From: Oscheius onirici
Lineage: Eukaryota; Nematoda; Chromadorea; Rhabditida; Rhabditidae
Assembly: GCA_932521025.1 (NCBI GenBank)
Contig: OW051473.1
Location: 3,844,001 to 3,908,000, forward strand
DNA length: 64,000 bases
Reading direction: 5' to 3'
Shown: positions 26,801-38,743 of the stretch, one piece after another
Numbering within the stretch: position 1 is the stretch's first letter
Layout of the letters: the number at the start of each line of letters is the position of its first letter
Made by a program: the position numbers and the translations under genes
The notes under the pieces: model-generated
The model's database searches: none
What the model saw: the letters and a program-made list of their open reading frames with translations, nothing else
What the model was told of the DNA's origin: nothing

Positions 26801-28062
26801 TGCATTCTCTGGAGTACTTCCAGATGGGCAGCCAGATTCTTGACTGTTTTCTCAGTTTCCTTGGAATGACCGGCTGCCTTGGCTTCGTCTAACTTCAGAT
26901 TTGTATGGTTTACCGCTGCTTCCACGGCATTTCGCCTTTTCTCGATTGTATTCACTGAAGAGCATGTTTTGTGGGGAAACTATCTTACTGTAAAGGTTTT
27001 CCTTGGCTCCATTCTGTAGCAAAATCGAGATGCATGGAAGAGAATGAAGATGGAGCGCCACGTCCAACAAAGTCCATCGAGTACTGTAACATCCGTGTGG
27101 CTGTGTCCCAAAGCTCATCGTTTACCTGTGTTCGGCATATTGGCCACTCGTCAAGGTACAATTAACATCAAAATGGTTTTTGCTCAAAATTAGCCTCAAC
27201 GTCGCATCGTCGTCTTGTTCCACAGCTATGATAGCTCCTGAAAAGTTTCTTTCATGTTATCAACTGAGCTCTATCTTCGCAAGCAATTCGTAAATTTGTG
27301 TTGAACCGAGTTAGTGGCCTGTTTTCTGATAAGCTATCAATGACCAATGGTCTCGTTAGGGTCGATCAGTTTTCAGAGAATAAAAAAGCTTACCATGCAT
27401 GCTGATCATGTTACTCTTGACAGCTTTCCTCTGAAGACGATCGTCATTCTCCTCGGTTAGTTTCTTCTTTCGATCCAGTATTTCTACACTGCCCTGCCGT
27501 TGGACTGGAAATGATTCATAGAATGTTCTGACAAAGGTTATAAATCATCGCCCAACAAACGTTTTTCAATAATTAAATCATCAGGAAGTGATGAGAGAAT
27601 AAGCATTAACGGCTTGGAACGTAATTACCGAAATCGGGACGTGAGAAAGAAACGCCGCGCTGCAAGAAAGGGAGAGCGGAATCGGACAAGACGCCTAAAG
27701 ATACAAGTTGCATAATCAAGTTTTTACCTACCTGGCAATGACCGAAATTAATTGAAGTTCGCGTGGGAATCACCGAAAAGGTCACTGGCGCGTAAAGATA
27801 CATTTAGCTGCGCTTTTCCGATGCTACCTCCGCACTTAGGTCATGCTGCACTTTTGGGTCATTTCTACGATCTATTTTGAGAAATCCCCCTTTGATAAAA
27901 ACTCTAAAACCAATAGAACCAGATTAAACGGGGAGTGATTTGTATGCAGCATAGTTTAGTATTCTCTGTAAACTCACATTTGAGTAGTGGAGCCTGTGCA
28001 ACCTTCTCGAGAGCTCTGGAAGATCGTCTTCTAATAATCGATTGTCTAAGGCTGTTCATCAT
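23807..28062 (-). CDS. ANKFN1 / Wide-awake homologue (ankyrin, FN3-like and Ras-association domains)
   Basis: About 20 exons, roughly 950 residues. The first coding exon 27978-28062 (MMNSLRQSII) joins in phase to 27629-27694 (RGVSFSRPDF). Then come a degenerate ankyrin region (about 90-190, for example LLDVALHLHSLPCISILLQ), a helical linker, an FN3-like domain containing IEWASDPEFTNIFG (about 240-330), a long ANKFN1-specific core including SLKELFSASLKF, RGLYLCYMKLHST and FVHVRDNPHVTKEEWEWV, then PRAEDVCSVP, and a C-terminal Ras-association-like domain with ERRLKDDFPLLRLQNPWLKG. Drosophila Wide awake acts in clock neurons on GABA-receptor excitability; human ANKFN1 is the orthologue. That it is neuronal here is inference. 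One junction near 24.86 kb (donor after IIP, next exon ISHFEQRK) and one near 24.27 kb do not close in phase in my model. The gene converges tail to tail with the PKA-R gene. Confidence 0.85.
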
Positions 28063-28285
28063 GAAACGTTTTTAAAGGAAACTGATTTGGCTGAATGGCA
28101 AGATGGTGGCGCATTGCGCTTGCTCACTACTACGTAGACAGTCAATGTATTGCAATGAAATTCGGAACACATACACAGTGCGGGTAATACGAATTGCTGA
28201 CTAAGCTACATGAACGAATTCATCATATTGGAGTACAGTTTTTACACTTCCAAATATCACTTCTGCACCGCTATATCGTCTAACC

Positions 28286-29160
28286 TGGTAGCCGGTTCAT
28301 CGAGAGACTGTTGACGACAAAGAAGTGCTGTTGAAGCTAATGTATGTGCAGCTCCAGCACAAACGCTGAGAAGAGGGCGACCGCGTGACTCGTCCAGACC
28401 AACCGAATACGGTTGTGACATGCTTGAGAATGCGCCTGAAATGGTTAGTAGTTTGTCAATTATCAGTAGCCTGTGATGCAGTTCAACAGGAATAGGTGGT
28501 TAGTGAGTACGGAAGTCCGACTCTTATCGAAATAGATAAGAAAGGATGAGTTGAAATATACCGTGATTTAAAAAGATTTAGAAAGTTATTTCAAGGAGCT
28601 GTTTTGACAGGTGCACCGAGCGGAATGTGCTTATTAAAAGACAAGATGGCTCACAGCACGTTGGTCTGCGATAAGAAGCGAAATGAGAGCACAAGAACGA
28701 TCTATGGCTTTCATCTAGTACGCTCCCTTGGACACATGTTCTCGTTTAGCTACACCACTTACCAAAATCCATCAACCGCTCCGTTTGTGGGCTGTTAACG
28801 TAGGGCTTGAAGATACTAGGAGAGCTAAACCAAATAACTATCATTTTTAAATTTCGTGTCTACCGCAGCGGGAAGGAACTGCTTGGAGCACTATTCCGGT
28901 GATTTTGTGGAGTTTTATGCGATGATCTTCTTCTATGCTTCGTTGACTGACATCTAAAATAAGTTTTCTTTTTTTTCTTTTTGTCTGATCAACTGCTAAT
29001 AAAGCAATGCAATACCTTTGCCGATTAATCCCTCTACTGGCATGGACAGTGTTTCTTCGGGACTCATTTCTCGAGATCACTACATTCCGCTGAAGACGTA
29101 GCACAAACAGAATTGCTCGAATGACGGAACGACGCGACTTCATAACTTCCTCATATTCTG
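28286..29160 (-). CDS. Candidate upstream exons of the ANKFN1-like gene or a separate small gene
   Basis: Two minus-strand blocks have splice signals. About 29016-29160 has a TTTCCAG acceptor and encodes YEEVMKSRRSVIRAILFVL, ending at a GTATTG donor. About 28286-28434 has a TTTCAG acceptor and encodes MSQPYSVGLDESRG and then LSVCAGAAHTLASTALL, ending at a GTTAGA donor. Their phases do not join simply to each other or to the 27.6 kb exon. They may be alternative 5' exons of the ANKFN1-like gene. No family recognised. Confidence 0.35.
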
Positions 29161-29249
29161 CTGGAAATAAAGAACAACAATCAACGGGGAAGGTAGAAGA
29201 GATGAATATATTTTTGACTATGGAGAGCAAGTCAGAAGTAAACAAGAGA

Positions 29250-30860
29250 GTGATGCCTAGCTAATTTAGGAATCCCTACGGTGAGCTCAAAAATATTCCA
29301 TTATTTGGCCAGGGAAGAAGATGTGAGGGGACTTATTAACAGAAACAGAACAATCTAATTTTTTTAGAAGATGTGGAATTCATAAAAAGTAGGAACTAAG
29401 CAGTAGAAGATACGACGGCTCATACTTCTCCCGAGACTTATTAGATCACTGTGTCAACTCATATCGGTCATTCCGCGGAGCATCCGGCTTTCAATTAGAC
29501 GCGCGGTGAAAAGACGACCTTAGGTATCAGATTTCAAAGGGATATTTGTAGATCTGTTCTGTTAATTGGTTGAACAAGTTGTCTTGATGGGGCAAGTCGT
29601 GGAACTTCTCCAGTTTCAAACAAAACCACAACAAACTTGACCACAAATCTGGTCGTAACATCAAGTTTACGTGGGTCAGTCTACTATTGTTGAATATATG
29701 CAACTGTCCTTCTTCACCTGTAGAATTTTGTTTTGTGAATCCAAGCAGATAATTATTATAAAGATCAGTTTAAACCAAGCTGTACGCACAAACTGTTGGA
29801 AGCGCAAGTTCGGCAAAGACGTTTTGGCTACAAAAATTATTCAGCAGAAACGTTTTCGCAAATGGAAATATGTGTTTTAAAACTTTAGGAAATTTTTACA
29901 TGTTGCCTAAGTAGTGTGTACTTAACCTGTAGCAATTGAACAATCCTAAGCTTACGGAAAAACGGCTTTCCAGAACAGTCTAAAACGAAGAGATTAAAAC
30001 CTACATTACGCCACTTGCGAAACTCACATGCAGCGTCTTCGGGTAAAAGAAAGCACGAAAACAAACTCTCAAAGTAATATCAAGGAAACCCAACCCTCTG
30101 GCAGTGTTTGTTCATTAACTATTGTCGCACTCTCATTTCGTTTCCGGGTAATATTTTCATCGAAACTTTAGCTTTGGTCATATCCCAAGTGTAAATGGTG
30201 GGCAAAAAGTGCTCTCACATAATTTGAGTACTGATTAAAACAAGGGAAAACAAGTATAACTTTTACTTCACTCTTTGCTTTACACGTAACTTTATTACTC
30301 TGGCTTACTTCAGTAAAAACTTTATAAAATATTTACTTTCAAATGTCGTCTTCCATCCCTGTGAGCCACCTCTTCTGGATCCTAGAAGCGAACGTTATCA
30401 CGTACTTCGCATACAGTAGCCGAGAATTGTTCCGCTAAATAAAATACCTCATAAAGTCCTTTGCTACAATTTTTAACTGGTTCGGAGGTTCATTACAAAA
30501 TTATTTTAACAAAGAACATTCGTTATATTTGGAGTTTTTGACTTCTCATTCCAGGTATCTAAAGAATATCATTTCGTTTAAAATGGGATTAAAGCTTTGC
30601 TCTGCCTAGATTTCGCATTAGAGCATCCAGCATTTTAATTCGTGGATAATTTTGCCACGCCCTGAATTTTTAATGGCAGAGGCAAACTGCCAGCGCTTTT
30701 GTATTGAAGGCAAAATTCACTAAACGTACATTGCTTGATCGCTAGCTTGTAGTATTGATTTTTACTTTTTCTACACTAGTTTTTTTTTATTTTCCGCTTT
30801 CTCCAATCTTAGCACAACATTAAACGTCCATATTCTTTTCTTTTTTCGCCAAGCACCATA
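29250..30860. other. Intergenic, AT-rich, no supported gene
   Basis: Only short frames occur. Many A/T runs lie just before the Ku gene. It is probably the shared upstream region of the divergent ANKFN1-like (-) and Ku (+) genes. Confidence 0.6.
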
Positions 30861-30879
30861 AAAACTCAATTTTCAGACA

Positions 30880-32964
30880 ATGACAGTTTACGCCCTCGTT
30901 CATCTGTCAGGCTCGATGATATACCCGGAGAAAAGTGAAAATCAACCTACGGATACAAGTTATAGAAGGACGATTGATTTGCTCAAAAAAATCGCTCTCT
31001 ATGCCAAAAAGAAACAAGGAAACCCGCTCATTACAGTTAGTTCTCGCTAGGTTTTCGTATGCAACTTTTCAGTACATTGGAAAACGAATGGTCCTGCAGA
31101 GTGACATGAAGCACGAGGATTCACACAGGTTACTACACATTTCTGGTACTTTTACCTTGTTTTATCTAGAGAACCACAGAAAATTGTGATGGACATGGCA
31201 TATCTGAAGGATCAGTTTGAACAGTTAGTCAAGGAACACAAGATCACTGAAGAAGACACTGTTCTTCTGTTCTCAACAGCCGGCGACTACCTGGTGAGTT
31301 CTCAGCTTCATTCTTTCTTTTGCTGACTACCGGTTCTTCCGAAAAAGAAATCTTCATCGGGAGAGACGATTAGATCATCGTCTGCCGCACAGTTCGGAAA
31401 ATCGGGGCCGTTTTCAGGCAAACGAAGTCCATAAGCCGCCATGCCATACTCAACTGATTATCATGGATCTGGTGTACGACTCGATCAACAAAGCCGAATT
31501 CGCGGACTTACAGAAACTTGTCGATCTTTCTTTGGATGAACAGGTAATTCTATTTCACTGTCCAGTCAAACTTTCAGACTAAAACCATTCGTTCCAAAGA
31601 GTTCAAAACGCTCCATTTCTGCAAAGCCAAGCCTGGGGAAATTCTCTATCGTCTTCTCAAGGATCATTTCATGTCTTTTACGGTTCGAATCTGGGTAGGA
31701 CGAATGAAATCCAACATTACTGTATGTTACAAATGGATCCAAAATTATAAAATTTAGCTCTCTCCAAAATGCCCTGCGATTCCAAAGGGAAATCTTCACT
31801 GTGTTGGATTCATAAAGCCTAGCAGTCTGCTCAACATGCCTGTTATTTCAAAACACGCTGTTCTGCCCTCCAGTTTGATCTCTATTACGCGAAAAGAGTT
31901 CAAGGAACAGGAAAAGAAAAAAAACAAAAGGTGAGAATTTTTTTCGACGTTATTGATTTTGTTCAGAAAGAAGAGAAAGGTCATCTCCGTTGCAAAGAAG
32001 ATTAGCAACCAGAAGTGCAAAAAAAGATACCTTCCTCTTATGTACATGTTGAAAGAATGCTTAATCAAGGAGGTAGCGTTATAAGGCGTACATAAAGTAA
32101 TATAAAATTTTAGGACTGTGTAGCTATAGCCCGCTTCATCACCGGTCAGTATTGCGCTATATACGCTGTCAAAGAAGACGTCGAAGCCGAAATTCCTGAA
32201 AAATTTGGTGTAGCTTTGGTAAGCGTCTGCTAGTTTCAGACAACAGTTCGAATTTCAGTTGGACGTTATGCAAGAATTCGATTTTGACAAACTTGTACCG
32301 AAATCGGAACCTGCTAAAGCAAAAGAGGACGGAATTCAAGACATGCACAACAACAAGCTGTGGGACTACACTCCCAGCTACATCAACCAAACAGGTAAAA
32401 CTCTGCGTAATTTTTTCAAACTTCAATCTTTAGAAAAATGTTGGACGACTTCTCAGGGTATGAATGTGGACCTTCAAAAAGCTGTGAGACTACTGAAGAA
32501 ATTGCCTGAAAAGCCAGAAAACCTCTACTCGGTTCGATTCGCACGTTTTCGTGATCAATATGCTAATTTAGGAAATCAACCGTATGCGAGATTATGCCAT
32601 AATGTTGGGAATGTTCGACTTTGTACAAACACTCGCAGAAATTCTCAAAACCCAAATCGCCTCGCTTTCGGAGGCTGCACAAGTACATGCCAATCATATC
32701 GTTAGTTTCTTAGAAAAGTAAGTTTTGTCCATTTTATTGGATGCAGTTTTACTTTTCAGGCCGATTGCTCCCTTCGAATACGAACCGTTAATGATGTACG
32801 AGGCCAGAAAAGATCAGGTTAGAATCATTCCCGAATCGCGTCTCGACAAGGATGAACGCGTTCCGCAGCAGGATCAAGACATTCGTCCCAATCGACACGA
32901 CCGCGATCATCGTCGCGAGCACCGTGATGACCGTCACTACGATCGTCACCGCCGCTACCGATAG
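30880..32964 (+). CDS. Divergent Ku protein, probably Ku80 (XRCC5-like)
   Basis: Twelve exons close to 524 residues: 30880-31035, 31073-31128, 31170-31293, 31418-31543, 31578-31721, 31758-31930, 31967-32072, 32114-32218, 32259-32394, 32434-32531, 32572-32717 and 32760-32964. The N-terminal third resembles a vWA fold (VYALVHLSGSM, then DTVLLFSTAGDYL and a helix-rich end). The middle matches the Ku beta-barrel: FTVRIWVGRMKSNIT, HCVGFIKPSSLLNMP, DCVAIARFITGQYCAIYAV, KFGVALLDV, resembling MVAIVRYAYDKRANPQVGV of human Ku80. Ku heterodimers encircle DNA ends and start non-homologous end joining in the nucleus. The C-terminus lacks a recognisable DNA-PKcs-binding tail and ends in a His/Arg/Asp-rich run (about 32870-32960). 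It is shorter than vertebrate Ku80 (732 aa). Ku70 cannot be fully excluded by eye. Confidence 0.55.
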
Positions 32965-33013
32965 ATGGAATCATAAAGTTACAAGTAAGCCAGTCCGGGT
33001 TATTTGGATCTCT

Positions 33014-33019
33014 AATAAA
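33014..33019 (+). terminator. AATAAA polyadenylation signal of the Ku gene
   Basis: It lies 50 nt after the Ku stop codon and 89 nt before a TGTTTCAG acceptor (ends 33108) that precedes the NTPDase start. This spacing resembles the intercistronic region of nematode operons. Confidence 0.5.
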
Positions 33020-33120
33020 TCGTTTCCTATTTTGTTGTATTGACCTCTATCTGGCTATCCGCAAGAGTGCCTATATATTGTTATGCTTCGTTCTATTTTG
33101 TGTTTCAGCATGATAAGGTT

Positions 33121-35216
33121 ATGATTCGAATGACTACGCGGCTTCTTTTCGTACTCCTTCTAGCTATCTTCGGTATCCCTCTGTACCTTATTTTGAAGCA
33201 TTCCGACGAGGGTAGGAATGTCAACAGATTCTGGAAAAACGTAGCGCATAGTGGTAAATCAAACATTTGATTACTTCTAATTCATATTCAGACAAAGATG
33301 ATAGTAACTCATTCTCTTACGGCGTCATTATGGATGCTGGCTCTACCGGTACTCGTCTGTTCTTATATAAATGGACAAGCAGCTCAGGTAAATGCTTCTT
33401 CAGTGTTCTACTAGAAGTTTACAGATACTGATTTGATAGACATAAAACCCGCGTTAGACGATGTAGGAAAGCCAGTCGTTATGAAAGTCTACCCTGGCCT
33501 CAGCACCTTCGCATCTATGCCAGAAGAAGCTGCAAGTAAGAAGCAACAACTAAAACTTCAACTGCTGTTTTTAGACTATGTCAAACCGTTACTAGATTAT
33601 GTTATCAAATTCATTCCTGATCATCAGAGAGAGTACACACCGGTCTTTCTCTTTGCTACTGCTGGTATGCGCCTAATTCCGTTGGAGTGAGTTGTATATA
33701 TTTTGCTAATTGAAAAATACTTTTAGAGCTCAAAATGCAATTCTTCACGACTTGCACAGCAAACTTCCCGAGATGACTCCAATGCAGATAATGAAGGAAC
33801 ATATTCGCGTCATTGAAGGAAAATGGGAAGGAATTTACAGTTGGGTAGCTGTGAACTACATTTTAGGTGAGCGAGGGAAAATGAACATCAAATAATAGTT
33901 CAATTATAGGAAACTTTGTTAGGACAAGCACAAAAGCAGATTTGAACACCAATCGTATCCAAGTCGAAAGGAAAAAAACTGTTGGAATGATCGATATGGG
34001 AGGTGCTAGTTGCCAAATTGCTTACGAATTGCCGCAAAACGATACATTTTTCAGCGAGAATGTTGAAAATGTGAGTCAGTTTCCTTTCTTCAACATTTTT
34101 ATTTCAGATTAATCTTGGTAGTCGTGAAGAACTTACCGATTTTAAGTATAAACTATACGTAACCACTTTCTTGGGATACGGAGTCAACGAAGGTCTTCGA
34201 AAATATGAGCAGCACTTGAGCGACACAGTAACCAAATCCAACCTGTCATATGTCAGGGACGAGTGTATGCCGGTAAATCTGCAGAAGACAATCACGAGAG
34301 AAGACAACTCTTCTTTTGTGAGAAAGGTAAAAGTATATAGATTTCGTTTACAATTGAAAATTACAGGGAATAGGCAGTTGGGGAGATTGTGTCACTAAAC
34401 TGAGCGAGCTTGTCAGTTCCGTCAAGGGACTTGCAAAATCGTGTCTTCCTTCATGTTTCTTCGGGTCTGTAGCTGCACCAAATGTAAGGCAAAAAGTAGT
34501 ATGATTCTTAAAGAATCTTAGGTGTCACTTTCTGAAATGGATTTCTACGGCTTTTCGGAATATTGGTATTCCGTACAAGACGTTCTTGCTCTTGGTGGAA
34601 AGTACAACTATACGCATCTGAAAGTCAAGTCAAATCAGTTCTGTTCGCAAAGATGGTCAGCTATTCAGGTAATTACAGTTCCTTCTTACGTTAACAAATA
34701 TTATTCAGATGGCGGCAAAGAAAGCTCTCTACATGAAGGCAGATGCCGATCGTTTGAAGACACAATGTTTCAAATCAGCGTGGATAACAGCCGTTCTTCA
34801 CTCTGGCTTCTCCATTAGCCAAGAAACTAGGAGATTCCAGGTAAAAGTTCATTTTCACAAGATAATCTCTGTTTAAGAGCGCTAATCAAATTGGTGGACA
34901 AGAAGTACAATGGGCTCTGGGAGCGATGATATATCACATGAGATTCTTCCCTCTCAAGAACATAGGATTCAATTTGGTTGTCAACAAGTATGATTGTTTT
35001 ATACTGTTCATATTTTCAAACTTTAGACATCCGGATAACTCAACGTCACCTCCACCCATAGTTATCGTTCTGCTAGCAGCATGCTGCATCATTTGTCTCT
35101 TTTTTACCTATACAACGCTAACCAAGAATCCTCGTATAACGCCTGGCATGAGGCGGAATCAGAGTCTGTGGAGTTACATGGCCGTGCCAATGGAGGACTC
35201 TGTTTCCAATTACTGA
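33121..35216 (+). CDS. Ectonucleoside triphosphate diphosphohydrolase (GDA1/CD39 apyrase family)
   Basis: Twelve exons close to 555 residues: 33121-33253, 33292-33387, 33425-33535, 33575-33686, 33727-33866, 33910-34070, 34108-34326, 34367-34483, 34522-34668, 34709-34840, 34878-34987 and 35027-35216. An N-terminal membrane anchor (about residues 8-25) and a C-terminal span ([16 protein letters not shown]) flank a lumenal domain. Apyrase conserved regions are visible: ACR1 [17 protein letters not shown]2 [14 protein letters not shown]3 [15 protein letters not shown] with the catalytic Glu, ACR4 [15 protein letters not shown], and ACR5 around [10 protein letters not shown]. The two-anchor layout and length suit ENTPD4/7-type Golgi or lysosomal enzymes (C. 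elegans MIG-23 and NTP-1 class), which hydrolyse UDP/GDP and support glycosylation; which paralogue is inference. A five-codon upstream ATG frame (33110-33124) overlaps the start codon. It follows the Ku gene by 157 bp. Confidence 0.92.
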
Positions 35217-35475
35217 CGGGTCTTTACAGCTTTTTATTCTTTTCCCTTTTTGCAATACCGTGATGTCATTTACGGGTTGGTTATTGTGATATTGACTGCT
35301 CGAATCTTTGTGATGTTAACCGCCTTCTATGAAATTTTTATTGAGACCGTATATAAGCGTGGAAATATGAATCAATACACCGTAAATAGGAAAGAATCAC
35401 AGAAAGTTGGCACTAACAGAGACTAGAAACTATTTGAAGATCCCAGATGCTAACAGTCATAATACAGACAAAAGT

Positions 35476-37700
35476 CTAACTATCGGAAATAGTGCTGGCA
35501 GTTACAACAGAATCATAAGTGCTACTGTTGGCAATCCGTTCGGCATACATGTGCTCCTCTTTACTATGTTTCATCCCATAGAAGAAATATATTAACATCC
35601 CTATAATTAGATTAGTGACGTTTTCGATGCCTTACCGATGGTTAGCCACACAAAAAGACGAAGCCAGGTAATCGGAGCTAGATGAAGCATCATTAGAATG
35701 TTGATAAGCAGACTGATGGATGGAACTAGCGGTACTAGTGGGACCTATATAAATCAAAATATTTTGGCTGACCACTCAAGTTCACCTTAAAAGCAAGATC
35801 GGCAGAATTCTGATGGTGTAAGCAGATGAAGAAGAAGGATGCAAGGGATACTGCTGCAGAAATGCAGGCGACAAGAAAACCTCCCGTTTCATGAACATGC
35901 CCACTTGAGAGACATAGGGCAAATGTGAAGAATCCGAGAACCATGGCTGTGACTCCGTAGAAAACTGAATGTCCTGGGGGCTGAGAATCTAGCCAGCGTT
36001 GCATTGGAAGGCTGACTTTTAGCTTTCCACCTGAAATGAACTTCTAGACAGTTTTTTGCCTTGTTACCATTGTCAAATATTTCGTCTTCAGCGTACTTGG
36101 TTGGCTGGTAGCGCAGGATGATAACACATGCAGAAACAATGGAGTATGCAAGAAGTGTTCCAATGGACAAAAACTCAACCAGCGTTTCGATATCGAACAG
36201 TAGTGCAATCACTGCCGTCATGGATCCGAAAACTACTACTGCATTCACAGGGACCTTTAACTTGTTTGTAATTTGTTAACGTAATCACAGTACCTGCGTC
36301 TTGCTGTTTACGTGGGCTAGTCCTTCAAACAGAAGGCCATCCTCAGCCATTGCAAAGACACATCTTGGCAGAGCAAACATCCCACCCACCTAATAAAATT
36401 CAATCTTTTCCGCTACTTGACAACAAACCAAGCTTGTCATCATCCCGCAGAGAGCTCCCAACGAGACTGCCATTTGGGCAATTGTGGCTCCTTTCATAGC
36501 AAATGCATCAGAAAAGGCTGCTGTGGGATGCACCTGGTCGTAGGGAATCATCAAGGTTAACGAAGTGGACATCAAAATGTACGCAAGAGTGACTACGGAC
36601 ATTGAAGCAAATGTTGCAATCGGGATTGACCTGGACGGCTCTGAAAATTTAGATTTGCCTGCACTTTTCTAAAAAAAAAACCTTTAGCCTCTTCTCCTGC
36701 TGTGGCCAGTCCATCAAAGCCAATGTAGGCAAAAAAGCAGGAAGCTGCTCCCGCCAGCATTCCGCTCCATCCATAGGGCAGAAAACTAAATAATTCGATT
36801 AGGTTGCATTAATACATGCAGATACTTTGACCTTCCTTCCGAATTCCTGCCTTTCCAGAGAGAGAAATCGGCAAAGGTGATACCATAACCGACTACGACA
36901 CAAATAACAGCCATGTTTAGTACAGTAAACATAGAGTTGAAGTTTGTCGAGACTTTGGATCCCAGTCCTAGAGACTTTACAGTCAAATCTTTGTTTGTAC
37001 TCACCAACAAACATTGCTACCAGAATGATGAGAAGAAAAGCTACCATATCTGGGTAATCACCGAAGAAGGACGGATCTCCTCCCTAAACTCGTGTTATTC
37101 TCAGACAAATGGCAGTCTTACATGCAAATGGCCCAGGCTCTCTATAGTCTTGTTGGAGATAGCCTTGCCCAAAAGAGAATCCAAATATCCGGACCAAGAG
37201 CGCGCAACGGCTTTAAAAGTTAATGGCTTCAATTAGACTTAACCGAGTACCTGCGGCTCCAAGCATGTGTTCAAGAACTATATTCCAACCGATAATGAAA
37301 GCCCAAATCTCACCAACTCCCACATAGGCGTACGTGTAAGCACTTCCTGCCTTTGGGAATCTGAACAGTGTCACATTGCATATGAACAAGAAAAACTGGA
37401 CCTTGCTCCAAATTCAGCATAACACAGCGCTGAAAGAAGAGACGCAAATCCAGACAACAGAAAGGACAGAACAATAGAAGGACCTGCTGTGTTCCGCACC
37501 ACAGACCCTACAAACTTTGCTTGCAAAATTTTTGATATTTTACCTGTCAGCACGTAAATTCCAGCTCCAATCATATGGCCTATTCCTAGCAATGTGATAT
37601 CTACTGTTGACAAACATCTCCTCAGTTGGGTATCCAAGTTACCAGAAGGTAGCTTTTTCACGCGGAACAAGCGTTCCCGCAGAAGAGTGAATCCTCTCAT
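35476..37700 (-). CDS. Cationic amino-acid transporter (SLC7 CAT family)
   Basis: Thirteen exons close to 584 residues, from ATG 37698-37700 through 37402-37507, 37251-37360, 37122-37210, 37005-37083, 36832-36967, 36682-36785, 36429-36640, 36294-36389, 36068-36254, 35786-36030 and 35636-35744 to 35476-35600. Seen: [20 protein letters not shown] in TM1; [97 protein letters not shown]; and the C-terminal CAT pair ending [17 protein letters not shown]. About 14 spans are expected. The family moves arginine, lysine or related solutes across the plasma or lysosomal membrane; the sequence is about as close to SLC7A14 as to SLC7A1-3. One donor is GT followed by a T run (36671-36681). An upstream minus frame at 37737-37870 is not joined to the CDS and may be leader. 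Confidence 0.93.
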
Positions 37701-38113
37701 ACCCAAGGTCCTTTAAAAACAACATTGGAAGAATGTTTAGGATAAGATATCTCTTAAGTTATGCAAAGCACCAGGATGAAAATAGGTTTGCGGAGGTTGA
37801 GGGAGCTCATGTTGGGCGTAGATCGCCAACGAGGCTGGAGATGGCATTGCGATCGATGCGAAGCAGCGTGGTACGCTTTCTACGTTAAAAAAGAGCATTC
37901 GGGTAATATTGCTCGCTAAGCAATTTAATAGAAGCAAATGTAAAATAAATTTAAATGGAGGCCAGTTTCAACACATCGTTTATTGGCTTCGCGTTAAGCA
38001 AATAATGGCCGACACGCTGCGGTCTCTGTTGGTCACGTCACTAGAAAAAAGGTAAATCAGATCTATTGTTGTAGCGGGAGCCAATTGCGGAATAGCAATT
38101 TATTGATTCGAAG

Positions 38114-38520
38114 TCACCAGTTATACTTCAAAAGCAGGTTGTCAAAACTGTCAAATCCTCCCTGAGCAATGCCGTCTTTGGTAAAGTACCATCCGTAGTC
38201 ACTTTGTGTAGAGTTGTCCATTGGCCATGCCTTGAATTTGAAGCTGGTCGTAGCCACGACGCAATTGTAGTGCTTACCATCTAGAAAAGGTGTTTAATTT
38301 TAAAAAAAGTACAGGTTTACCTGTAGTAAACCAGAAGCTTTTGTTTTCTGAGAGCAGATGAGGTCCCTGGGTTGCTCCTGTGGCAGAACACGTGACTAAG
38401 TCAATGGTATCTTGGAGATTCATAATCTGACAAAATATTTGCAGGTTTAATCATCCTTACCTTGATTCTCAGAGCTGTGCACAGTGCAAGGGCGACTAAG
38501 ACAAGAATTGCTTTAAGCAT
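38114..38520 (-). CDS. Small secreted protein, family not recognised
   Basis: Three exons close to 110 residues: 38461-38520, 38321-38426 and 38114-38280. The first exon is a textbook signal peptide (MLKAILVLVALALCTALRI). The mature part has two cysteines (VTCSATG and YNCVVAT) that could form one disulfide, two N-glycosylation sequons (NKS, NST), an aromatic C-terminal half with DYGWYFTKDGIAQGGF, and ends LLLKYNW. Paired Cys strands and the Trp/Tyr-rich end suggest a small beta-sandwich or lipid-binding fold, but I cannot name a family. A TATA box lies 52 bp upstream, so it is probably strongly and separately transcribed. It may be lineage-specific. Confidence 0.75.
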
Positions 38521-38571
38521 TTTTCAGTTGAAGATCAGAGCGCTACACTATTTCTGACTTCCGCGGAGACA

Positions 38572-38578
38572 TTTTATA
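38572..38578 (-). promoter_or_regulatory. TATA box of the small secreted protein gene
   Basis: TATAAAA on the minus strand ends 52 bp before the ATG at 38518-38520, leaving a 5'UTR of about 20-25 nt. Confidence 0.5.
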
Positions 38579-38743
38579 CTGTTGAACATGACTCATGTGT
38601 TAAGAAGTAAAAGATCAACGAGTAATATTTACAGAGTTCTGCTGCCGTCTGTTGTACTGGTCCTTTCATCGGCAAACGAAAGGAAAAGAAAAACACAGAC
38701 TGAGGTTAACAATTAGAGAAACGTCATTCGGTCAAACTTCATT

